Assembly: GCA_034382075.1 (NCBI GenBank) | Contig: JAXMOZ010000113.1 | Span: forward strand, 1 to 6,887 | Length of the DNA: 6,887 nt | Reading direction: 5' to 3' | Source: JAEULH01 sp034382075 | GTDB lineage: Bacteria > Pseudomonadota > Alphaproteobacteria > Rhodospirillales > Defluviicoccaceae | Shown: in pieces, positions 1 through 6,629 of the stretch | How positions within the stretch are numbered: position 1 is the first letter of the stretch | Layout of the letters: each line of letters starts with the position of its first letter | The notes under the pieces: model-generated | Databases searched by the model: none | Told to the model about the DNA's origin: nothing | Seen by the model: the letters and a program-made list of their open reading frames with translations, nothing else | Program-made: the position numbers and the translations under genes

Positions 1-165
1 CCCCGCCTCACGGCGACGCAGTTACCTTCGGCTTCATGCGCAGTGACTTCACATGGCCAGGACCCCCACCTGACTGACAAAGCGTCCCCACGGACGCACG
101 ATCCTCGCGACAAGCGCGAGGATGACGAGGATGACGAGGAGGCAGCGCCGGCGGCAAGGGCGCGG
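1..165. other. Region downstream of glnD, no supported gene
   Basis: Apart from repeat copy A nothing here is a convincing gene. On the minus strand the frames running out of the glnD end soon meet stop codons. On the plus strand one frame is open from the left edge to a TGA at 75-77, which would give a 24-residue tail ending PGPPPD. That could be the end of a convergent gene, but it is too short to judge. Confidence 0.5.
101..142. repeat. Palindromic dispersed repeat, copy A, with duplicated half-unit
   Basis: A perfect 9-bp inverted repeat (ATCCTCGCG at 101-109, CGCGAGGAT at 115-123) encloses the 5-nt loop ACAAG. Directly after it the 9-mer GAGGATGAC occurs twice in tandem (118-126 and 127-135), followed by a degenerate third unit. 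Copies with the same 9-5-9 geometry lie at 6497-6519 and 6630-6652. The hairpin starts 43 bp beyond the glnD stop codon, so it could form at the 3' end of the glnD transcript. It has no T-run on either side and is therefore not a classical intrinsic terminator. It may still protect mRNA ends or slow polymerase. Confidence 0.85.
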
Positions 166-2964
166 CTACTCGGCCGCGGCTTCCACCGCCGGCTGTGCGG
201 GCTGCGGCGGCTCCTCGGGGGCGGCGATGGCCTGCAGCAGCCGCTGCTCGATCTGCTCGAGCTTGGCCTTGTCCTCGACCTTCAGGCCGAACACGTCCTT
301 GACGTAGAACACGTCGACCACCCGTTCGCCGTAGGTCGAGATGTGGGCGCTGGTGATCTGCAGGCCGAGCGCCGTGAGCGTCGAGGTCACGTCGTGGAGG
401 AAGCCCAGCCGGTCGCGGCCGTTCACCTCGATGACCGTGTGGGTGACGCTGGCCTTGTTGTCGAAGAACACCGCGGGGGGCACGGTGAACACCCGGGTGC
501 GGCTCGGCAGCGCCCGCTCGCGCACCGCCTTCAGCTCCCGCTCGGTGTGGATCCGGCCGACGATCGCGTCCTTGATCCGTGACTTGAGCCGGGCCAGCCG
601 GTCGGGGCTGTCGAAGGCGCGGCCGGAGGTTTCCTGGATCCAGAAGGTGTCGAGCGCCATGCTGTTGGCCAGGGTGATCACCTTGGCGTCGACGATGGAG
701 GCGCCGGTCAGGGCCATGGCGCCGGCGATCCGGGCGAACAGGCCGGGGTGGTCCGGCGCGTACAGCGTGACCTCGGTCACGTCGCGCGAAGGGTGCTGGC
801 AGCTCTCGACCCAAAGCTGCTTGCCGGCGTCCTCGGCCTTGCGCATCAGCTTGAAGTGGTGGACCTGGGACTCGACGTCGAAGGCCAGCCAGTAGTCGGC
901 GTAGCCCCGGGCGATGAATGCCTCGAGCCGGCTTTCGCTCCAGTCGGGAAGATGCGCGCGCAGCCTGGCCTTCGCCCGGGCGACGCGCACCGCGCGGCGG
1001 TCGGCGGGCTGGCCGCCGGGCATCTCCATGACCTCGAGCGCCCGGTAGTAGAGCTCGTTCAGGAGCCCGGCCTTCCAGTTGTTCCAGATGCCGGGGCCCA
1101 CGGCGTGAATGTCGGCGTCGGTGAGCAGGAGCAGCATCCTGAGCCGCTCGGGCGACTGCACCAGGCCGACGAAGTCGGTCACCGTCTTCGGGTTGTCGAC
1201 ATCGCGCTTGAAGGCCGTGCGGCTCATGACCAGGTGGTGGCGGACCAGCCAGGAGACGGTTTGCGTCTCCCACGGGTCGAGCCCGAGGCGCGGCGCCAGC
1301 CGCAGGGCGATCTCGGCACCGAGTTCGGAATGGTCGCCGCCGCGGCCCTTGGCGATGTCGTGGAGCAGCACGGCGAGATAGAGCGCGCGGCGCGAGCGGA
1401 TGTCGCCGGCGGCGATGCTGGCGGCGGCATGCTCCTTCTTCAGCTCCCCCGTCTCGATCCGCCGCAGCACGCCGATGGCATGGATGGTGTGCTCGTCGAC
1501 CGTATAGACGTGGTACATGTCGTACTGCATCTGCGCCACGACCCGGCCGAAGTCGGGGATGAACTGGCCGAACACGCCGGCCTCGTTCATCCGCTTCAGC
1601 GTCGTCTCCGGGTCGTTCTCCGACGTCAGCATCTCCATGAACACGCGGTTCGCTTCGGGATCGATGCGCACCTTGGCGTCGATCAGCCGCAGGTTCTGCT
1701 GGATCGCCCTAAGGGCATGCGGATGGATGTCCAGGCCGTAGTGCTGGGCGATGTGGAACAGCCGCAGGATCTTGACCGGGTCGCGGGCGATCACGTCGCC
1801 GGCGGCGAAGGTCAGCCGGCCGGTGTCCAGCCTGAAGCCCTCGGGCATCCGCCGGAACAGCGGCCAAAGCGGGATGCGGAACAGCTTGCGGCTCTTCTTG
1901 TGCTCCTCCTCGAGCACGGCGCAGAGGATGCGGGTGAGGTCGCCGACGGTCTTGGTCACCCGGAAGTAGTGCTTCATGAACCGCTCGACGCCGCGCGCTC
2001 CGGCGCGGTCGCTGTAGCCGATCCGCTTGGCGATGATGTCCTGGACGTTGAAGGTGAGCCGCTCCTCCGGCCGTCCGGCGACGTAATGCAGGTGGCAGCG
2101 AACGGTCCAAAGGAAGTCCTGGGCCTTGTTGAAGTGGCGGACGTCGGCGGCGGTGAACACGCCGCGCTCCACCAGCTCGCCCATGTCCTTGACCCGGTAG
2201 AGGTATTTGGCGATCCAGAACAGGGTCTGGAGGTCGCGCAGGCCGCCCTTTCCCTCCTTGATGTGCGGCTCGAGCACGTAGCGGGAGTCGCCCATCCGCG
2301 CGTGCCGGGCATCGCGCTCGGCGAGCTTGGCCTCGACGAACGCCGGGCCGGTGCCGGAGACGACCTTGCGCCAGAAGGTGTCGTCGAAGGCGGCGTAGAG
2401 GTCGGCGGACCCCCACAGCCAGCGGGCCTCCAGCAGGCAGCTGCGGATGGTCAGGTCGGCGCGGGCGAGTTCGACGCACTGCTCGATGGTCCGGGTCGCG
2501 TGCCCGACCTTCAGGCCGCAGTCCCAGAGCATGTAGAGGATGTACTCGACGATCCTCTCGCCGTCCGCCGGCGCCTGCTGCGGCATCAGAAACATCAGGT
2601 CGATGTCGGAGAAGGGCGAGAGCTCCGAGCGGCCATAGCCGCCGGTGGCGAGGATCGCCATCTCCGCGCCCCCGCTCTGCGCCGTCGGATAGACGTGCTT
2701 GTTGGCGAAGTCGTAGATGCAGCGGACCAGTTGGTCGACGAGGTAGGCGTTCGAGTGCACCGCCTGCGGGCCGCGGATCCCCTCCTCCTCGAAGCGCCTG
2801 CGGATCTCGCCGACACCGCGGTAGAGCGCCGCCTTGAAGATCTGCAACGCATTGCTGCGGACGCGCAGCGGGTCCTGGCCGCCGCGGACCTGCTCCTCCA
2901 GCTCCTCGACCAGGTCCCGGCGGTTGATGATCGCCCGGCGGTTGGGAATACGGTGCGTCGTCAT
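166..2964 (-). CDS. glnD: Bifunctional [protein-PII] uridylyltransferase / uridylyl-removing enzyme GlnD
   Basis: GlnD is the cytosolic nitrogen sensor. When glutamine is low it uridylylates PII proteins (GlnB/GlnK) using UTP; when glutamine is high it removes the UMP, which tunes glutamine synthetase and Ntr control. The 932-residue product has the full family architecture. The nucleotidyltransferase motif GGYGRSELSPFSDID spans about residues 108-122, with the metal-binding pair D120 and D122. The central UTase-linked region includes EGKGGLRDLQ near 237-246. The HD hydrolase domain covers about 488-620, with H492, HD at 535-536, HH at 576-577 and a conserved TDADIHAVGP. Two ACT domains follow at about 729-800 and 841-910 (glutamine sensing in the family). 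The tail from 915 is Pro/Ala/Glu-rich. The ATG at 2964 is chosen because family homology begins at once (RRAIINRRDL), although only a poor GAGAAAG ribosome site abuts it. No active-site residue I checked is missing. It lies 143 bp downstream of mutS on the same strand. Confidence 0.97.
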   Translation of the reverse strand: MTTHRIPNRRAIINRRDLVEELEEQVRGGQDPLRVRSNALQIFKAALYRGVGEIRRRFEEEGIRGPQAVHSNAYLVDQLVRCIYDFANKHVYPTAQSGGAEMAILATGGYGRSELSPFSDIDLMFLMPQQAPADGERIVEYILYMLWDCGLKVGHATRTIEQCVELARADLTIRSCLLEARWLWGSADLYAAFDDTFWRKVVSGTGPAFVEAKLAERDARHARMGDSRYVLEPHIKEGKGGLRDLQTLFWIAKYLYRVKDMGELVERGVFTAADVRHFNKAQDFLWTVRCHLHYVAGRPEERLTFNVQDIIAKRIGYSDRAGARGVERFMKHYFRVTKTVGDLTRILCAVLEEEHKKSRKLFRIPLWPLFRRMPEGFRLDTGRLTFAAGDVIARDPVKILRLFHIAQHYGLDIHPHALRAIQQNLRLIDAKVRIDPEANRVFMEMLTSENDPETTLKRMNEAGVFGQFIPDFGRVVAQMQYDMYHVYTVDEHTIHAIGVLRRIETGELKKEHAAASIAAGDIRSRRALYLAVLLHDIAKGRGGDHSELGAEIALRLAPRLGLDPWETQTVSWLVRHHLVMSRTAFKRDVDNPKTVTDFVGLVQSPERLRMLLLLTDADIHAVGPGIWNNWKAGLLNELYYRALEVMEMPGGQPADRRAVRVARAKARLRAHLPDWSESRLEAFIARGYADYWLAFDVESQVHHFKLMRKAEDAGKQLWVESCQHPSRDVTEVTLYAPDHPGLFARIAGAMALTGASIVDAKVITLANSMALDTFWIQETSGRAFDSPDRLARLKSRIKDAIVGRIHTERELKAVRERALPSRTRVFTVPPAVFFDNKASVTHTVIEVNGRDRLGFLHDVTSTLTALGLQITSAHISTYGERVVDVFYVKDVFGLKVEDKAKLEQIEQRLLQAIAAPEEPPQPAQPAVEAAAE

Positions 2965-3008
2965 CTTTCTCGCATGGTGTGGCCGGCGCCGCCCGTCTCA
3001 CCGGCCAT
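2961..3008 (-). CDS. Possible 15-codon upstream ORF overlapping the glnD start
   Basis: An ATG at 3008-3006 opens a short frame encoding MAGETGGAGHTMRER. Its TGA stop (2963-2961) overlaps the glnD start codon in an ATGA arrangement. Such overlaps commonly allow translational coupling. glnD itself lacks a well-spaced ribosome binding site: GAGAAAG touches its ATG with no spacer. However, the small ORF has no recognisable ribosome site either, and I know of no homologous leader peptide. It may be chance in GC-rich DNA. Confidence 0.2.
   Translation of the reverse strand: MAGETGGAGHTMRER
2980..3007 (-). promoter_or_regulatory. Leader hairpin just upstream of glnD
   Basis: TGGCCGG (2980-2986) and CCGGCCA (3001-3007) form a perfect 7-bp stem around a 14-nt loop, ending 15 nt before the glnD start codon. 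In the glnD mRNA this stem would sit just upstream of the initiation region and inside the short upstream ORF. No U-tract follows, so it is unlikely to be a terminator. A role in controlling glnD translation is inference only, since such stems arise easily at this GC content. Confidence 0.35.
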
Positions 3009-3024
3009 CGTGAGCGGCCCCGCG

Positions 3025-3053
3025 GATATGTTGCCACAGGACGGGTGCGACAA
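3025..3053 (-). promoter_or_regulatory. glnD: Weak candidate promoter for glnD
   Basis: Reading the minus strand, TTGTCG (3053-3048, four of six matches to TTGACA) is followed after exactly 17 bp by CATATC (3030-3025, three of six matches to TATAAT). It lies between the mutS stop and the glnD start and would give a leader of about 55 nt. The -10 match is poor, so glnD may simply be read through from mutS. I see no T-rich terminator between the two genes. Confidence 0.25.
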
Positions 3054-3107
3054 GACAGGGCGGCGGCTGCGGCGCCCGCGGGCACGGCAGAGCGTGGCCT
3101 GCGGGTC

Positions 3108-5843
3108 TCACAGCATCGCCTTCAGCCGGTAGAGGAGATCCAGCGCCTCCCTGGGGCTGAGGCCGTCGGGCTCGACCTGGGCCAGCTCCTGGACCACCGG
3201 CGGGGGAGCAGGCGCCGCCGCCGCCGGTTGCCTGGCCGCCGCCGCGAACAGCGGCAGATCGGCGGCGAGCCGGGTCACCACCGAGGACGATTCGCCCTTC
3301 TCCAGGCTCGTCAGCACGTCTTCGGCCCGGGCGATCACCGCCGCCGGCAGCCCGGCGAGGCGGGCGACGTGGATGCCGTAGGAGCGGTCGGCGGCCCCGG
3401 CGGCGACCTCGTGGAGGAAGACCACGTCGCCCTCCCACTCCTTGATCCGCATGCTGTAGCAGGCGAGGTCGTCGAGGCGGGCCGCGAGCGCGGTCAGCTC
3501 GTGGTAGTGGGTTGCGAACAGCGCCCGGCAGCGGTTGACCTCGTGCAGGTGTTCCAGCACCGCCCAGGCGATGGAGAGGCCGTCGTAGGTGGCGGTGCCG
3601 CGGCCGATTTCGTCGAGGATCACCAGCGACCGGGGGCCGGCGAGGTTCAGAATGGCGGCGGTCTCGACCATCTCGACCATGAAGGTGGACTGGCCGCGGG
3701 CGAGGTCGTCGGCGGCGCCGACCCGGGAGAACAGCCGGTCGACGACGCCGAAGCGGGCGGCCTCGGCCGGCACGTAGCCGCCCATCTGCCCGAGGATGGC
3801 GATCAGCGCGTTCTGGCGGAGGAACGTGCTCTTCCCGGCCATGTTCGGACCGGTGACGAGCCACAGCCTGCGGCCTTCGTCCAGGTCGCAGTCGTTGGCA
3901 ACGAACGCCTTGCCGTCGGCTGCCGCGAGCGCCGCCTCGACCACCGGATGGCGGCCGGCGCGGATGCAAAAGCCGGTGCCGTCGTCGATCACCGGGCGGA
4001 CGTGGCCGGCCTCTGCGGCAAGCTCGGCCAGCGCCGCGGCGACGTCGAGGGCGGCAATGGCGGCGGCGGTGCGGGCAATGGCCGTACTCTCGGCGAGAAC
4101 CGCCTGGACGAGCTCGTCCAGGAGGCGGAGCTCCAGCGCCAGCGCCTCGTCCGCCGCGCCGGCGATGCGGGCGGCGAGCTCGCCCAGCTCGACGGTGGAA
4201 AAGCGGACCGCGCCCGCCATCGTCTGCCGGTGGATGAAGCCGCCGTCGGCGGGTTGCAGAAGCTTCTCCGCCTGGCGCGCCGGCACCTCGAGGAAATAGC
4301 CGAGCACGTTGTTGAAGCGCACCTTCAGCGCCGAGACGCCGGTTTCGGCGGCGTAGCGGGCCTGCAACTCGGCGAGCAGCCGGCGGCTGTCGTCGCGAAG
4401 CGCCCGCAGCGCGTCCAGGTCCGCGGCGAAGCCCCTGGCGATGAAATCGCCGCTGCGCGCTTGCACCGGCGGATCGGCGGCGAGCGCCGCCTCCAGCCTC
4501 TTCACCAGCGCCCCGTGCTCGCCGAGGTCGGCGAGGCAGGCGGACAGCGCCCTGGGCGTGCCGATCAGCCCCGGCTTCGCCAGCGCGTCCTTGAGCCGCG
4601 CCGCCAGCGCCAGCCCGCCGCCCACCGCCGCCAGATCGCGCGGCCCGCCGCGGCCGATGGCGAGGCGCGAGAGCGCCCGTTCGATGTCCGGGCAGGCGCG
4701 CAAGACGCCGCGAAGGTTCGATCGCACCGGCTCGGCGTCGGCGAACACCTGCAGCAGATCCAGCCGGTCGTTGATCGCGGCGATGTCGGTCAGCGGCGAG
4801 GCAAGGCGGCTTGCGAGCAGCCGGGCGCCGGCGGCGCTCACCGTGCGGTCGATGGCGTCGAGCAGGCTGCCCTGCCGCTCGCCCTTCAGCGTCCGGCTGA
4901 GCTCCAGGTTCCGCCGGGTGTGGGCGTCGATCTCCATGACGCCGTCTTCGCCGACCCGCCGTGGCGGATGCAGGTGCGGCAGGCGGGCGCGCTGGGTCAG
5001 CTCGACGTAGTCGAGCAGGGCGCCGGCGGCGGTGACCTCCACGCCGCTGAACGAGCCGAAGCCCTCGAGGCTCGCGACCGCGAACGCCTGCTCCAGCCGC
5101 CGCCTCGCGTTCGCCGCGTCGAAGCGGCCGGCCGGCTGCGGCGTGATCCGCTGGCGCCACTCGTTGCCGGGGTCGATCGCGTCGAGGCGGCCCAGCATGT
5201 CGTCGGGAACGAGCAGCTCGGCCGGTTCGAGTTCGGCCAAAGCCGAGGCCAGGGCCGCGGCTGGGCTGGCGCGGGTGAAGAAGGCGCCGGTCGACACGTC
5301 GATCCAGGCAAGCCCCACCCGCCCGCCGCGCTCGACCACGGCGGCGAGGTAGTTGTTGCGCCGGGAGTCGAGCAGGGTCTCCTCGGTGATGGTGCCGGCG
5401 GTGACCACCCGGACGATCTCCCGGCGGAGCACCGCCTTGGCGCCGCGCTTGCGCGCCTCCGCCGGGTCTTCCACCTGCTCGCAGACGGCGACGCGAAAGC
5501 CGCGGCGGATCAGCTTCGCCAGGTACGCCTCGTGGCTGTGCACCGGCACGCCGCACATGGCGATGTCCAGGCCGAGATGCTTGCCGCGCTTGGTCAGTGC
5601 CACGTCGAGAGCGGCGGCCGCCTTGACCGCGTCGTCGAAGAACAGCTCGTAGAAATCGCCCATCCGGTAGAACAACAGGCAGTCCGGGCAGGTTTCCTTG
5701 ATCGCCAGGTACTGGGTCATCAGCGGCGTGGCCGCGCCCGGGCCCGCGCCGTTCTGCTCCGGGGGCTGCCGCTGATCGGGCAGGGGCGCTGGCAGGGAGG
5801 CGGGCGGGGACGCAGGGTGCGGCGCGGGCGGGGGCGCGGGCAA
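3108..5843 (-). CDS. mutS: DNA mismatch repair protein MutS
   Basis: MutS recognises mismatches and small loops in newly replicated DNA and, with ATP, recruits MutL to start repair. The mismatch-wedge motif GDFYELF carries the Phe and Glu that contact the mispair (F64 and E66 counted from the start chosen here). Connector, lever and clamp regions follow. The ATPase has Walker A GPNMAGKST (665-673), the loop GQSTFMVEM (717-725), Walker B and signature LVILDEIGRGT (about 740-750), and the H-loop THYHEL (778-783). The dimerising helix-turn-helix segment SYGIHVARLAGLP is intact. A Pro/Ala linker leads to the C-terminal SPREALDLLYRLK. Start choice: the frame stays open to 5957, but only the TTG at 5843 has a well-placed GGAG (5849-5852, 5-nt spacer), giving 911 residues. 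The ATG at 5720 would remove the conserved ATPLM start of the domain and has no ribosome site. The ATG at 5945 has no ribosome site and overlaps the divergent gene. The first ~40 residues are Pro/Ala-rich and not conserved. Identity is certain; the start is likely. Confidence 0.96.
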   Translation of the reverse strand: MPAPPPAPHPASPPASLPAPLPDQRQPPEQNGAGPGAATPLMTQYLAIKETCPDCLLFYRMGDFYELFFDDAVKAAAALDVALTKRGKHLGLDIAMCGVPVHSHEAYLAKLIRRGFRVAVCEQVEDPAEARKRGAKAVLRREIVRVVTAGTITEETLLDSRRNNYLAAVVERGGRVGLAWIDVSTGAFFTRASPAAALASALAELEPAELLVPDDMLGRLDAIDPGNEWRQRITPQPAGRFDAANARRRLEQAFAVASLEGFGSFSGVEVTAAGALLDYVELTQRARLPHLHPPRRVGEDGVMEIDAHTRRNLELSRTLKGERQGSLLDAIDRTVSAAGARLLASRLASPLTDIAAINDRLDLLQVFADAEPVRSNLRGVLRACPDIERALSRLAIGRGGPRDLAAVGGGLALAARLKDALAKPGLIGTPRALSACLADLGEHGALVKRLEAALAADPPVQARSGDFIARGFAADLDALRALRDDSRRLLAELQARYAAETGVSALKVRFNNVLGYFLEVPARQAEKLLQPADGGFIHRQTMAGAVRFSTVELGELAARIAGAADEALALELRLLDELVQAVLAESTAIARTAAAIAALDVAAALAELAAEAGHVRPVIDDGTGFCIRAGRHPVVEAALAAADGKAFVANDCDLDEGRRLWLVTGPNMAGKSTFLRQNALIAILGQMGGYVPAEAARFGVVDRLFSRVGAADDLARGQSTFMVEMVETAAILNLAGPRSLVILDEIGRGTATYDGLSIAWAVLEHLHEVNRCRALFATHYHELTALAARLDDLACYSMRIKEWEGDVVFLHEVAAGAADRSYGIHVARLAGLPAAVIARAEDVLTSLEKGESSSVVTRLAADLPLFAAAARQPAAAAPAPPPVVQELAQVEPDGLSPREALDLLYRLKAML

Positions 5844-5848
5844 AAGGG
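5795..5848 (+). other. G-tract cluster, two potential G-quadruplex motifs
   Basis: On the plus strand, which is the template strand for mutS, two runs fit the pattern of four G-triplets with loops of 1-7 nt. The first uses GGG at 5795, 5802, 5806 and 5815. The second uses GGG at 5826, 5830, 5838 and 5846. Together they cover the first codons of mutS and explain the Pro/Ala-rich N-terminus, because CCC and CCG codons lie opposite the G-runs. Folding and any effect on transcription are not shown by sequence alone. Confidence 0.5.
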
Positions 5849-5943
5849 CTCCGGGTCGAGGTGGTTTCGGTCGGTGAGAAACCTTAGCATCCGCCTTCGG
5901 CTTGCGGCTATGTATAGCCCGGCAAGAGGGAGGCGCTGGCACC
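5844..5943. promoter_or_regulatory. Divergent promoter region between mutS and the small plus-strand gene
   Basis: This 100-bp gap separates genes transcribed away from each other. At 5906-5919 lies the perfect palindrome GGCTATGTATAGCC. It supplies a possible -10 on each strand: TATGTA (5909-5914) or TATAGC (5913-5918) on plus, and TATACA (5916-5911) on minus, each a partial match. A loose plus-strand -35, TTAGCA (5884-5889), sits 19 bp upstream of the first. No good minus-strand -35 is visible. The minus-strand -10 would give mutS a leader of about 60 nt. The palindrome could equally be a repressor site; this is inference. Confidence 0.45.
5926..5933 (+). promoter_or_regulatory. Ribosome binding site deciding the start at 5944
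   Basis: GAGGGAGG ends 10 nt before the ATG at 5944. It supports that ATG over the in-frame TTG at 5902, which would add 14 residues and run across the divergent promoter palindrome. Confidence 0.65.
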
Positions 5944-6447
5944 ATGGGGACGGGCAAGGGGGCGCGGACCGCGGCGGAGGTGGTTGGCCTGTTCCGCGAC
6001 CGGACAAGCTTCGAGGCGGCGGTCGAGGCATTGCTTCAGGCCGGTTTCGAGCGCGCCGACCTCAGCGTGCTCGCCTCGCACGAGTCGCTCGACGCCGCCG
6101 GCAAGCCGGGCAAGCCCTGGCGCGACGTACTCACCGCGCTGGTCGGCGACCTCAAGTACGAGGGGCCGCTGGTGGCCTCGGGGCTCATCTTCCTCGCCGC
6201 AGGCCCGGTGACCGCGACGCTTGCGGCCGTGGCCGGCGCCGCGGTGGGCGGAATGGCGGCGAAGGAGTTCCTCGAGGAGGTGACGGCGCAGCCGCACACC
6301 GACGACTTCGCCCGCTCGTTGGAGGCAGGCGGGGTGATCCTCTGGGTCTGCGCCGAGAGCGAGGACCGCCGGGCGCTCGCCGCCACGATCCTCAGCGACC
6401 ACGGCGGCCAGAACGTCCACCTCAGCGAACGGACGCCCGAGGGCTAG
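5944..6447 (+). CDS. Small conserved-type protein, possible YflT/GS17M-like domain, function unknown
   Basis: The 167-residue product is not one I can assign a function. Residues 11-45 (VVGLFRDRTSFEAAVEALL, then GFERADLSVLAS) resemble the start of the general stress protein 17M/YflT-like domain found in many small proteins: a short strand, a helix, then a strand. Residues 75-107 form a Gly/Ala-rich hydrophobic stretch (GPLVASGLIFLAAGP, then VAGAAVGGMAA) with glycine-zipper spacing, long enough for one or two membrane passes or a packed helical hairpin. Residues 121-162 (FARSLEAGGVILWV, then ILSDHGGQNVHL) fit the C-terminal strand-helix segment that I recall in related proteins. There is no signal peptide. 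Third codon positions are strongly G/C, as expected for a real gene, and a GAGGGAGG ribosome site precedes it. It is divergent from mutS and followed by a repeat-rich gap, so it is probably transcribed alone. The domain assignment comes from memory and is tentative. Confidence 0.8.
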   Translation: MGTGKGARTAAEVVGLFRDRTSFEAAVEALLQAGFERADLSVLASHESLDAAGKPGKPWRDVLTALVGDLKYEGPLVASGLIFLAAGPVTATLAAVAGAAVGGMAAKEFLEEVTAQPHTDDFARSLEAGGVILWVCAESEDRRALAATILSDHGGQNVHLSERTPEG

Positions 6448-6469
6448 ACGCGCCCGGCCCACCTGTCTG

Positions 6470-6490
6470 CTCGTCATCGCGATTAACGAG
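6470..6490. repeat. Degenerate half copy of the palindromic repeat
   Basis: CTCGTCATC at 6470-6478 matches the flank and beginning of the full repeat copies. It runs into the 8-bp palindrome ATCGCGAT (6476-6483) and ends in ACGAG (6486-6490), which can pair with CTCGT (6470-6474). It lies 23 nt after the stop of the small gene. Relation to the full copies is likely but inferred. Confidence 0.4.
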
Positions 6491-6496
6491 ACGTGG

Positions 6497-6519
6497 ATGG
6501 CCGCGACAAGCGCGGCCAT
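6497..6519. repeat. Palindromic dispersed repeat, copy B
   Basis: ATGGCCGCG (6497-6505) and CGCGGCCAT (6511-6519) form a perfect 9-bp stem around ACAAG (6506-6510). Compared with copy A, three of the nine pairs differ and each change is matched on the other arm. Loop, CGCG base and outer AT are the same, and both copies continue into GACGA. It lies 49 nt after the small gene's stop codon. No T-run follows on the plus strand, so it is at most a non-canonical terminator or an mRNA-end stem. Confidence 0.85.
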
Positions 6520-6589
6520 GACGAAAAGAGGGAGGCGCGGTCGCTCCTACTCGCCGTCCCGTCGCCGGTTGCACCGCCGGCCAGTAGTC

Positions 6590-6606
6590 TTCGTCATCAT
6601 CCTCGC
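6590..6606. repeat. Degenerate half copy of the palindromic repeat
   Basis: TTCGTCATCATCCTCGC at 6590-6606 repeats the flank and left arm of copy C with an inserted CAT-like triplet and no matching right arm. It lies about 35 bp before copy C, so the left half of the unit appears twice in tandem, as at copy A. Confidence 0.5.
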
Positions 6607-6629
6607 GCGCTCGCCACACTCTCCTCGTC

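Noticed and set aside
101..123. Repeat A as a rho-independent terminator of glnD
   Set aside because: The stem is strong, but no T-run follows on the minus strand. I list it as a repeat with possible 3'-end function only.
8..1273. 421-codon minus-strand frame
   Set aside because: Overlaps the ACT and HD part of glnD in another frame, is Arg/Pro/Gly-rich and shows no domain. It also runs through repeat A.
748..3132. 794-codon open frame on the plus strand
   Set aside because: Antisense to glnD, whose domains are intact. The open frame results from G/C-rich third codon positions suppressing stops on the other strand.
5902..5943. Upstream TTG start extending the small gene by 14 residues
   Set aside because: No ribosome site precedes it, and it would place the coding region across the promoter palindrome. 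The ATG at 5944 has a good ribosome site.
5844..5957. Longer mutS N-terminus starting at the ATG at 5945 or TTG at 5957
   Set aside because: Neither has a ribosome site. Both overlap the divergent gene's start and add residues unlike known MutS.
5908..6519. 203-codon minus-strand frame opposite the small plus-strand gene
   Set aside because: No ribosome site, Arg/His-rich shadow composition, starts inside repeat copy B. The plus-strand gene has a ribosome site and sensible alternation of strand and helix sequence.
2979..6521. 1180-codon open frame on the plus strand
   Set aside because: It is antisense to mutS and continues across the divergent promoter and through the small gene in another frame. 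Its composition (Arg, Gly, Ala, Val, Glu, His-rich without family motifs) is that of an antisense shadow in GC-rich DNA.
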